In this document: in pieces, positions 1 through 5,446 of the stretch | How positions within the stretch are numbered: the stretch's first letter is position 1 | Layout: each line of letters begins with the position of its first letter | Source: Candidatus Gallimonas caecicola | GTDB taxonomy: Bacteria; Bacillota; Clostridia; Christensenellales; Borkfalkiaceae | NCBI GenBank assembly: GCA_904394195.1 | Contig: CAJFNH010000065.1 | Location: 1 to 7,060, forward strand | Length of the DNA stretch: 7,060 bases | Direction of reading: 5' to 3' | The notes under the pieces: model-generated | The model's input: only the letters and a program-made list of their open reading frames with translations | Told to the model about the DNA's origin: nothing | The model's database searches: none | Position numbers and translations under genes: made by a program

Positions 1-20
1 TATCTTACAGGGAGGCTGTT

Positions 21-1637
21 ATGAACTCTTTCGGCAGCCTGCTCCTTGCGACCAGTCTGGAAATCGGGTTGATTGTCGCTGTCATCGTTCTTGCGGTGGG
101 CGTCGTTGCAGCGATTTTTGTGACTCGGGATATCCTGAATAAGCGTGCAAAAAAGAAGTCGGAACAAAAACTCGACGAAACGAGCAGACGCGTGGAGGAG
201 ATGCTCTCCGAGGCGCGCGCTCAAAGCAAGCAGCTCAAGAAGGAAGCCATTTTAGAAGCCAAGGAACAGGAACTTAAAAGAAGGAACGATTTTGAACAGG
301 AGATGAAGGAAAAGCGCGCCGAACAGCAGCGCACGGAAGCCAGACTCTCCAAGCAGGAGGACCTTTTAGAGCGCAAGGAGGCGGAACTCAATAAGAAGAA
401 CGAATCCCTCGACGCGCAAAAGGAAAATCTCAACAAGCGGCTCGAGGAAGTCGCCAAGAAGCAGGAGGTCCTGTCGCACCAGCACGAACTCATGGTGCAG
501 GAACTCGAGCGCGTTGCCCAGCTCACCAAGGACGAGGCGAAAAAACTTCTTACGGACGAGATCCTCGACGAGACCCGCCACGACGTTGCCGTTCAGGTCA
601 GAAATCTCGAGCAGCAGGCGAAGGACGAGGCGGAGCTCAACGCCAAGAACATCATCACGCTTGCCATTCAGCGGTGCGCCGCCGACCACGCGTCCGAGGT
701 GACCGTGTCCGTGGTGCCGCTGCCCAACGACGATATGAAGGCGCGCATCATCGGCAGAGAGGGCAGAAATATCCGCGCCATCGAAAACGCCACGGGCATT
801 GAACTCATCATCGACGATACGCCCGAAGTGGTCATTCTCTCCGGCTTCGATCCCGTCCGCAGGGAGGTCGCGCGGCTCACGCTCGAGCGGCTCATCGCCG
901 ACGGTCGCATCCATCCCGCCCGCATCGAAGAGACGGTGGAAAAGGTCACCAAGGAGCTCGACCAGCAGATCAAGGCCGCGGGCGAGAACGCCATGTTCGA
1001 GGTGGGCATCTTCGGACTGCATCCCGAGCTTATCAAACTCATCGGGCGGCTCAAATTCCGCACCAGCTACGGACAGAACGTCTACAAACACTCCATCGAG
1101 GTGGCAAATCTTGCCGGGCTCATGGCGCAGGAGTTGGGGCTGGACGTCAACTTCGCAAAGCGCGCGGGTCTTCTGCACGATATCGGCAAGGCGGTCGACC
1201 ACGAGCAGGAGGGCACGCATATCCAGATCGGCGCCGATCTTGCCAAAAAGTACAAGGAAAACGCGATGATCGTCAACGCCATCATGGCGCACCACGGCGA
1301 CGTGGAGCCCAAGACCATCGAGGCGGTCCTTGTTCAGGCGGCAGACGCCATCTCGGGTGCGCGCCCCGGCGCAAGGCGGGAGACGGGCTCCAACTACGTC
1401 AAGCGTCTGGAAAAGCTTGAAGAAGTGGCTGCCGGCTTCCCCGGTGTGGAAAAGAGCTATGCCATCCAGGCGGGCAGAGAGGTGCGCGTCATCGTCAAGC
1501 CGGAGCAGGTGGACGACGCTCAGGCAATCTTTCTTGCAAAGGACATTGCCAAGAAGATCGAGGCGGAGCTGGAATATCCCGGGCAGATCAAGGTCAATGT
1601 TATCCGTGAATTCCGAAGCGTGGAATATGCGAAGTGA
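21..1637 (+). CDS. rny: Ribonuclease Y
   Basis: Membrane-anchored endoribonuclease that starts mRNA decay in Firmicutes, acting at the inner face of the cell membrane. The 538-residue product has the complete family layout. A single N-terminal membrane segment lies at about residues 13-35. A long charged coiled coil (about 42-205) is rich in Glu, Lys and Gln. A KH RNA-binding domain carries the GxxG loop GREG at 245-248. An HD phosphohydrolase domain shows H357, the HD pair H386-D387, H424-H425 and D442 as the expected metal ligands. A conserved C-terminal region ends in FRSVEYAK. Length is close to the roughly 520 residues of the Bacillus enzyme. The ATG at 21 is preceded by GGGAGG at 10-15 with a 5-base gap, so the start is secure. 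Its promoter lies left of the window. The gene appears to be the last of its transcript, because a terminator follows 22 bases after the stop. No missing catalytic residue is seen. Confidence 0.97.
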   Translation: MNSFGSLLLATSLEIGLIVAVIVLAVGVVAAIFVTRDILNKRAKKKSEQKLDETSRRVEEMLSEARAQSKQLKKEAILEAKEQELKRRNDFEQEMKEKRAEQQRTEARLSKQEDLLERKEAELNKKNESLDAQKENLNKRLEEVAKKQEVLSHQHELMVQELERVAQLTKDEAKKLLTDEILDETRHDVAVQVRNLEQQAKDEAELNAKNIITLAIQRCAADHASEVTVSVVPLPNDDMKARIIGREGRNIRAIENATGIELIIDDTPEVVILSGFDPVRREVARLTLERLIADGRIHPARIEETVEKVTKELDQQIKAAGENAMFEVGIFGLHPELIKLIGRLKFRTSYGQNVYKHSIEVANLAGLMAQELGLDVNFAKRAGLLHDIGKAVDHEQEGTHIQIGADLAKKYKENAMIVNAIMAHHGDVEPKTIEAVLVQAADAISGARPGARRETGSNYVKRLEKLEEVAAGFPGVEKSYAIQAGREVRVIVKPEQVDDAQAIFLAKDIAKKIEAELEYPGQIKVNVIREFRSVEYAK

Positions 1638-1655
1638 TTTTTCCGGAATCCGAAC

Positions 1656-1684
1656 AAAAACGCAGGGCATGCCCTGCGTTTTTT
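1656..1684. terminator. Bidirectional intrinsic terminator after rny
   Basis: The perfect 20-base palindrome ACGCAGGGCATGCCCTGCGT (1660-1679) is flanked by a run of A on the left (1656-1660) and a run of T on the right (1679-1684). It can therefore form a GC-rich hairpin with a U tract on either strand. It sits 22 bases after the rny stop. It is also downstream of the convergent cysteine-rich gene that ends at 1761, so it can serve both. Confidence 0.9.
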
Positions 1685-1760
1685 ATGTCCGTTGCGGCGT
1701 TTCGGCCGTGCGCGGCCGGATCGGCGCCCGCCCTGCGCTGCGGCGCACGCCGCAAAAAGT

Positions 1761-2045
1761 TCAGTTGTTGCAGGAATTGCAGCAGCCGCAGTTGTTGCAG
1801 CCGTTGTTGCAGCAGGCGCTGTAAACGAGCGCATACTGCCGTGCATAGTAGGCGTCGGAACAGGCATTGATGGAGCCGCAGCAGCCGAAGGTGCTGCCGT
1901 TGCCGCCCGATCTTGCGCAGCTGCACGAATTGCAGCTGTTGCACGTCGAGAACAGGTTTTCGAGTGCCCGGGCGATGGCATTTCCGCACGAATTACAGCC
2001 GCAGCCGCTGTTGCAGCCGCAGCGCGTCTGGCAATAATTGCACAT
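1761..2045 (-). CDS. Small cysteine- and asparagine-rich protein, family unknown
   Basis: A predicted 94-residue protein with 21 cysteines and many Asn, Ser and Gly residues; I do not recognise a named family. The cysteines fall in three blocks. Residues 2-20 carry seven (for example CGCNSGCGCNSC). Residues 35-43 are CNSCNSCSC. Residues 78-92 are a dense CC/CxxxC/CxxC cluster near the C-terminus, and a CC pair at 55-56 and a single C62 lie between. The blocks are joined by non-repetitive stretches at 21-34 (GNAIARALENLFST, helix-like) and 63-77, so this is more than a simple repeat. No signal peptide or membrane segment is visible. The start is placed at the internal ATG (2043-2045) because GAGG (2052-2055) lies 6 bases before it; an in-frame ATG 39 bases further upstream lacks this. 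The gene runs opposite to both neighbours. Metal binding or a disulfide-linked structural or coat protein is possible, but both are inference. Overlapping open frames make the call less than certain. Confidence 0.7.
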   Translation of the reverse strand: MCNYCQTRCGCNSGCGCNSCGNAIARALENLFSTCNSCNSCSCARSGGNGSTFGCCGSINACSDAYYARQYALVYSACCNNGCNNCGCCNSCNN

Positions 2046-2051
2046 ATCGTA

Positions 2052-2055
2052 CCTC
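2052..2055 (-). promoter_or_regulatory. Ribosome binding site fixing the start of the cysteine-rich gene
   Basis: On the minus strand GAGG is followed by TACGAT and then ATG, a 6-base gap. This selects the ATG at 2045-2043 over the in-frame ATG at 2084 and supports that the cysteine-rich frame is really translated. Confidence 0.6.
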
Positions 2056-2137
2056 AAAAAGCAGATTGCGGCAAGTGCCGCCACTCCATCGTATGCAGGG
2101 CGCGCAAAAACTCGTGCGGAATTTTTTCAGAAATTGC

Positions 2138-2166
2138 TTGCAGACGGAGCGCAGGGATGTTATAAT
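2138..2166 (+). promoter_or_regulatory. Sigma-A type promoter of the YitT-family gene
   Basis: TTGCAG (2138-2143) and a perfect TATAAT (2161-2166) are separated by 17 bases. TG at 2158-2159 makes this an extended -10 element (TGnTATAAT). Transcription would start near 2173, giving a leader of about 40 bases before the ATG at 2213. This excludes the much longer upstream in-frame extension of that gene. Confidence 0.85.
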
Positions 2167-2212
2167 AGCGTCGTACGTTTTGAGGAACACAGAACAGAGG
2201 GCAGAAGGACAT

Positions 2213-3244
2213 ATGAAGTTACAGCTGAAAAAACCGACGAAAAAGCAGGTGCGGCACTTTTTTGTCTACTGTCTGATCGTCATGGCAGGCAACGCCGTTG
2301 CGGCGGCTGCAAGCACCTTCTTTATCATTCCGGGCGGATTCGTCATGGGCGGGACGACGGGGCTGGGTATCTTCGTACGAAACCTTGTTGACGAACAGAA
2401 TGAATGGCTGGTCTCCTTCACCGTATATGCGGCGAATATCGTCCTGTTCGTTTTGGGAGCGGCGGTGCTCGGTAAAAAATTTGCGATCGCCACGCTTGCG
2501 GGCACGCTGTTTTATCCCTCGTTCGTCAGTCTGTTCACATACCTGAACGAACTGTATGTCGCGGCGTACGGCACGGCGCTCGCGGGGGAGGATCCGTGGC
2601 TTGCCATCGTGTGCGGCTCCGTCATGTTCGGCGCAGGCATCGGCTGCGTGATACGGGTGGGTTCGAGCACGGGCGGAACGGATATCCCGCCCCTCATTTT
2701 GCAGAAGTACTTCAATATCCCGCCTGCGGTCACGCTCTGGGCGCTCGACATCATCATCGTGCTCATCCAGCTTGTTGCAGTGCCGCCCAATATCGTGCTG
2801 TACGGCGTGGTCATCACCATTCTCTCCTCCGTGGTCGTCGAACTTGTTTCTCCCATCGGGCTGCGCAAGCGTCAGGTACAGATCGTGAGCGGAAAGTGGC
2901 GGGAGATCCGCGTGATGATCCTCAACGAACTGAATCGCGGCGTCACGCTTCTGCATGCGCGCACCGGTTTTTTGCAGGAGGAGCGCTATGTTATCATGAC
3001 GGTGGTCTCCAATCGCGAGGTGGTCCGCCTGCGCAACGCCGTGCAGTCCATCGATCCGGAGGCGTTCTTCACGGTCTCCGTCGTGTCCGAAGTGCGCGGA
3101 AGGGGATTTTCTTCCGAAAAAATTCTCTTGCCCATGTCCGAGGAGCGCGACGTTGCAGATCCTGCGATGGAGTATGCGGCGGAACGCGCGTCTGCGCAGG
3201 ATCCGGTTGCGTCCGCGCCCGAGGAAGGAAAAGGGGAGCAGTGA
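2213..3244 (+). CDS. YitT family membrane protein with DUF2179 domain
   Basis: A 343-residue integral membrane protein of the YitT (DUF161) family; the transported substrate or exact role of the family is not established. The N-terminal two thirds is hydrophobic, with membrane segments at roughly residues 16-40, 45-58, 72-92, 97-117, 136-156 and 180-220. It carries the family's glycine-rich loops, GGFVMGGTTGLG at 51-62 (after the FIIP at 37-40) and GSSTGGTDI at 150-158. Residues about 226-300 form the soluble DUF2179 domain, where the stretch around GVTLLHARTGF and the following strand with VIMTVVSNRE are characteristic. The last 35 residues are acidic and Ala/Glu-rich, probably disordered. 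The ATG at 2213 is preceded by AGAAGGA (2203-2209, only 3 bases away) and AGAGGG (2196-2201, 11 bases away), so ribosome-site spacing is not ideal. The promoter at 2138-2166 nevertheless supports this start. The frame stays open upstream to 1913 but that part is not family-like. Transcribed alone and closed by the terminator at 3271. Confidence 0.92.
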   Translation: MKLQLKKPTKKQVRHFFVYCLIVMAGNAVAAAASTFFIIPGGFVMGGTTGLGIFVRNLVDEQNEWLVSFTVYAANIVLFVLGAAVLGKKFAIATLAGTLFYPSFVSLFTYLNELYVAAYGTALAGEDPWLAIVCGSVMFGAGIGCVIRVGSSTGGTDIPPLILQKYFNIPPAVTLWALDIIIVLIQLVAVPPNIVLYGVVITILSSVVVELVSPIGLRKRQVQIVSGKWREIRVMILNELNRGVTLLHARTGFLQEERYVIMTVVSNREVVRLRNAVQSIDPEAFFTVSVVSEVRGRGFSSEKILLPMSEERDVADPAMEYAAERASAQDPVASAPEEGKGEQ

Positions 3245-3264
3245 GCGGAAAACTTCATCGGTAA

Positions 3265-3309
3265 AAAGATGCCGCGCGGCGGGAGACCCGCCGCGCGGCG
3301 ATTTTTTTT
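3265..3309. terminator. Strong bidirectional terminator between convergent genes
   Basis: A perfect 13-base-pair, almost pure GC stem (arms 3271-3283 and 3287-3299) closes on an AGA loop. Eight T residues (3302-3309) follow on the plus strand. On the minus strand the same stem is followed by ATCTTTTT (complement of 3263-3270). It lies between the YitT stop at 3244 and the convergent stop at 3317 and can end both transcripts. Confidence 0.95.
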
Positions 3310-3316
3310 GCCTTTG

Positions 3317-4225
3317 TTACTTCTTTTCCTTTCTGCGCTTGTCGTTGATGACGGCGAGCGCCGCCTCGTCGATGAGGTTGATGCCCTCCTCCTTGGCGAT
3401 CTTCACCATCTGCGTGAGCGCAGCCTTCAGGAACACGCGGGGGATCTTCGTGAGCTTCGCGCACGCCTCCTTGGTGAATTTGACGTCGGGGTCGATGCGT
3501 TCTGCGGCATAGATGACGGAGTTTATGTCGCCCTCCTTCGCCTGTATCTTTTCCGGGAAGGGTTTTTTAAAGCGCGAACACCAGAAGTTGGTGCTGTCGC
3601 GGTAGCCGTAATCGACGGGCACGGGCGGGAAATTCGTCGCTTTTACGCCGTTCACAATGCTTTCCCAGTATTTTTCCTTCATCAGAATTTTGTCGATGTT
3701 CAGGATGAAATGCGCGCCGAATTTGCTCGTGATGCCGTTGAAGTTACGGTAGGGCGGCTCATAGCCCTCCAGTTGCCCGGGTCTGTCCTCAAAGGCGTCC
3801 TCGAGCGCGCTGTTCCAGGTGCACTCGAACACCTGGAACGCCTCCTTCACCACAAGGGGGCGTTCACCCTCCGCCTGTCCCTTTTCCAGCGTGAACAGAC
3901 AGTTCTTCATCTTTTCCTGCGTGGTGTCGCCCGGAAAGCCCAGTCGCACCGCCTCGCGAAAGTACTTTCTGTCGTCCGGGATAAAGTTGAGCGAGACTTT
4001 GCTTCCCGCCAGAATGTGCTGTGCGGTATTTGAACTGTTGCGGCACTCCAGCAGCATCGCATAGCGGTTTTTCCCTGCGATGTAGTAGGGGAAGCATAGC
4101 GAATAGGAGCCCAGGTTGGTGCGTCCTTCGCCGTCCAACGTGCCAACAAGTACGGTCGGCATGGGAAAAAATGCCGATGTCTGATAAAAGTTGTCCACAA
4201 TGCGCAGATCTTTGAAACTGCTCAT
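3317..4225 (-). CDS. Flavin reductase-like FMN-binding protein with PCP_red-like C-terminal domain
   Basis: A 302-residue cytoplasmic protein. Residues about 12-200 resemble the flavin reductase-like split barrel: PTVLVGTLDGEGRTNLGSYS (23-42), then MLLECRNSSNTAQHILAG (57-74) and KVSLNFIP (76-83). These correspond to the strands and the S-x-T-x-x-N/H-I segment that bind FMN in this family. The C-terminus (about 247-292) is a helical segment, FTKEACAKLTKIPRVFLKAA followed by AKEEGINLI. It resembles the PCP_red domain found at the end of light-independent protochlorophyllide reductase subunit B and in some other redox proteins; this is pattern recognition from memory, not a search. No signal peptide is seen. 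The electron acceptor and physiological role cannot be told. The ATG at 4225 is chosen because GGAGGAG lies directly upstream and a consensus promoter sits at 4262-4290. The longer frame starting at 4360 would begin upstream of that promoter. It is monocistronic, divergent from the dehydrogenase operon and convergent with the YitT gene. Confidence 0.8.
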   Translation of the reverse strand: MSSFKDLRIVDNFYQTSAFFPMPTVLVGTLDGEGRTNLGSYSLCFPYYIAGKNRYAMLLECRNSSNTAQHILAGSKVSLNFIPDDRKYFREAVRLGFPGDTTQEKMKNCLFTLEKGQAEGERPLVVKEAFQVFECTWNSALEDAFEDRPGQLEGYEPPYRNFNGITSKFGAHFILNIDKILMKEKYWESIVNGVKATNFPPVPVDYGYRDSTNFWCSRFKKPFPEKIQAKEGDINSVIYAAERIDPDVKFTKEACAKLTKIPRVFLKAALTQMVKIAKEEGINLIDEAALAVINDKRRKEKK

Positions 4226-4229
4226 ATAT

Positions 4230-4236
4230 CTCCTCC
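4230..4236 (-). promoter_or_regulatory. Strong ribosome binding site fixing the flavin reductase-like start
   Basis: On the minus strand GGAGGAG is followed by ATAT and the ATG at 4225-4223. This nearly ideal Shine-Dalgarno sequence places the start 45 codons inside the longest open frame. Confidence 0.85.
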
Positions 4237-4261
4237 GTGTCTTCAGTCTTTTTTTCCAATC

Positions 4262-4290
4262 ATTATACGCTTGCCGGCGGCAAATGTCAA
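4262..4290 (-). promoter_or_regulatory. Consensus sigma-A promoter of the flavin reductase-like gene
   Basis: Reading the minus strand, TTGACA (complement of 4285-4290) and TATAAT (complement of 4262-4267) are separated by exactly 17 bases; both hexamers are perfect. The start of transcription would be near 4255, about 30 bases before the ATG. The spacer contains the 13-base palindrome TTGCCGGCGGCAA (4271-4283), a candidate operator. Confidence 0.92.
4271..4283. promoter_or_regulatory. Candidate operator palindrome inside promoter spacer
   Basis: TTGCCG-G-CGGCAA is a perfect inverted repeat lying wholly between the -35 and -10 hexamers of the minus-strand promoter. A protein bound here would block RNA polymerase. 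No known regulator motif is recognised, so function is inference. Confidence 0.4.
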
Positions 4291-4326
4291 CCCCCGATTT
4301 TCGAACGAGCGTGGTTTGCTCCGGCA

Positions 4327-4382
4327 AAGGGTTGCGGCGGGCATTTTTCTCAAAGACCACAATATTTTGTGGCGCAACCCTT
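4327..4382. repeat. Nested inverted repeats upstream of the dehydrogenase promoter
   Basis: An outer 10-base perfect inverted repeat (AAGGGTTGCG at 4327-4336, CGCAACCCTT at 4373-4382) encloses a second one, CCACAATATTTTGTGG (4357-4372, 6-base arms), which directly abuts the right outer arm. The last two bases of the outer repeat are the first two of the TTGACA -35 element. It is placed before transcription start on both strands, so it would act as DNA (operator or activator site), not as an RNA hairpin. Confidence 0.5.
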
Positions 4383-4409
4383 GACAGGCGGGGCAGGGGA
4401 TGGTATAAT
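4381..4409 (+). promoter_or_regulatory. Consensus sigma-A promoter of the dehydrogenase/malic enzyme operon
   Basis: Perfect TTGACA (4381-4386) and perfect TATAAT (4404-4409) with a 17-base spacer, plus TG at 4401-4402 giving an extended -10. Transcription would start near 4416, leaving a leader of about 60 bases. A further TATAAT at 4432-4437 has no usable -35 at the right distance and is not counted as a promoter. Confidence 0.93.
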
Positions 4410-4477
4410 GTATCGTGGGCGGAATGGTGGATATAATCAGTAAACTATCATTATAAAGGACAGAGGCAAGAGAAGAA

Positions 4478-5416
4478 ATGGAAAGAAAACCTACCAAGAT
4501 CAGTATCATCGGCGCAGGCGCGGTCGGATCTTCCGTCGCGTTTTCCATTGCCACGCAGCGCCTTGTGGCGGAGATCGTCATCATTGACGTCAACACCGAA
4601 AAAGCGGAAGGCGAGGCGATGGACATCAGCCACGGCATCATCACGATGGGCTCGATGAACATCCACTCGGGCTCCTATGCGGACATCGTGGACAGCGACC
4701 TTATCATCATCACCGCGGGCGTGGGCAGAAAGCCCGGCGAAACGCGGCTCGATCTGGCTGCCAAGAATATCGCCATCGCGCGCGACGTCACGCAGAACAT
4801 CATGAAGTATTACAACGGCGGCGCCGTCATGGTGATCTCCAATCCCGTGGACGTCATCACCTATCTCGTGCAGAAGGAGAGCGGCCTGCCTGCAGGCAGA
4901 GTGTTCGGTACGGGCACGGTGCTTGACAGCGCGCGTTTCCGCTATTTCCTTTCGACCAGGCTGGACGCGGACATCCGCAACGTGCACGGCTTTACGGCGG
5001 GCGAGCACGGCGAGAGCCAGTTTGCCGTGTGGAGTTCGGTGCACATTTCGGGCATGCGCCTCGATTCCTTCTGTGCCAAGCGCGGCATCGCGCTCAATAA
5101 AGAGGATGTGATGCGCGACACCGTCTCCTCGGGCGCGCAAGTCATCAAGCGCAAGGGCGTGACCAACTACGCTATCGCCGCTATCGCCGCGGAACTTGCC
5201 AGCACGGTCATCAAAAACAAGCACAGCATCTTCAGCGTGACCAGCGTGTTGCACGACTATTACGGCATCAACGATGTTGCCATCAGCGTTCCTTCCTTCG
5301 TGGGGGACGAGGGGGTGGTCGGCAATCTTGTGTATGACTTCACCGATGAAGAAGTGGTAAAGCTGCGCCATTCTGCCGAGCAGATCAGGGCGTTCCTCGA
5401 TTCTCTCAATATCTGA
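4478..5416 (+). CDS. L-lactate/malate dehydrogenase family enzyme
   Basis: A 312-residue NAD-dependent 2-hydroxyacid dehydrogenase, cytoplasmic, full length for the family. The N-terminal Rossmann motif is GAGAVG (12-17), and D37 at the end of the second strand fits NAD preference. The active-site loop is GRKPGETRLDL (83-93), with R90 as the catalytic arginine 109 of standard LDH numbering. N122-P123-V124-D125 follows. D150 and R153 (equivalents of D168 and R171) precede the catalytic histidine H177 in GEHGES (175-180). Overall wording (VLDSARFRYFLS, HGES-x-F-x-VWSS) is LDH-like, and T229 matches the LDH threonine 246. However, R84 occupies position 102, which is Gln in classical LDHs and Arg in malate dehydrogenases. 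Pyruvate/lactate and oxaloacetate/malate are therefore both possible substrates. Upstream AGAGG (4462-4466) is 11 bases from the ATG, so the ribosome site is mediocre. It is first gene of an operon with the malic enzyme, 30 bases ahead of it. Confidence 0.92.
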   Translation: MERKPTKISIIGAGAVGSSVAFSIATQRLVAEIVIIDVNTEKAEGEAMDISHGIITMGSMNIHSGSYADIVDSDLIIITAGVGRKPGETRLDLAAKNIAIARDVTQNIMKYYNGGAVMVISNPVDVITYLVQKESGLPAGRVFGTGTVLDSARFRYFLSTRLDADIRNVHGFTAGEHGESQFAVWSSVHISGMRLDSFCAKRGIALNKEDVMRDTVSSGAQVIKRKGVTNYAIAAIAAELASTVIKNKHSIFSVTSVLHDYYGINDVAISVPSFVGDEGVVGNLVYDFTDEEVVKLRHSAEQIRAFLDSLNI

Positions 5417-5446
5417 AAAAACAAATTTTAAGAGGTACGATATATT

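Noticed and set aside
366..1670. A 434-codon minus-strand open frame antisense to rny.
   Set aside because: Composition is that of a shadow frame and the sense strand encodes a complete RNase Y.
1761..2045. Cysteine-rich protein considered as a ranthipeptide/SCIFF-type modified peptide precursor.
   Set aside because: It is longer, has far more cysteines than that family, and there is no radical SAM or other modifying enzyme in the window.
2088..2095. CATACGAT on the minus strand upstream of the cysteine-rich gene, similar to the -10 of the sporulation factor sigma-E.
   Set aside because: No matching -35 element is present at 16-18 bases, and an 8-base match alone is weak. A promoter for this gene was therefore not called.
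1692..2165. Plus-strand 157-codon frame and minus-strand 129-codon frame (1600-1989) overlapping the cysteine-rich gene.
   Set aside because: Neither has a ribosome site, and both have low-complexity Ala- or Leu/Gln/Arg-rich products expected from reading the TGC-rich repeats in other frames.
3269..4033. A 254-codon plus-strand open frame opposite the flavin reductase-like gene.
   Set aside because: It starts inside the terminator hairpin, has no ribosome site, and the opposite strand has clear domain content, promoter and Shine-Dalgarno.
4357..4372. CCACAATATTTTGTGG considered as a binding site for the redox regulator Rex.
   Set aside because: The half-sites are in the opposite order to the Rex consensus (TTGTG...CACAA), so it is reported only as an unassigned palindrome.
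5432..5443. The 12-base GAGGTACGATAT before the malic enzyme also occurs (minus strand, 2044-2055) before the cysteine-rich gene.
   Set aside because: Both are Shine-Dalgarno regions, and a shared 12-mer somewhere in 7 kb on two strands is expected by chance.
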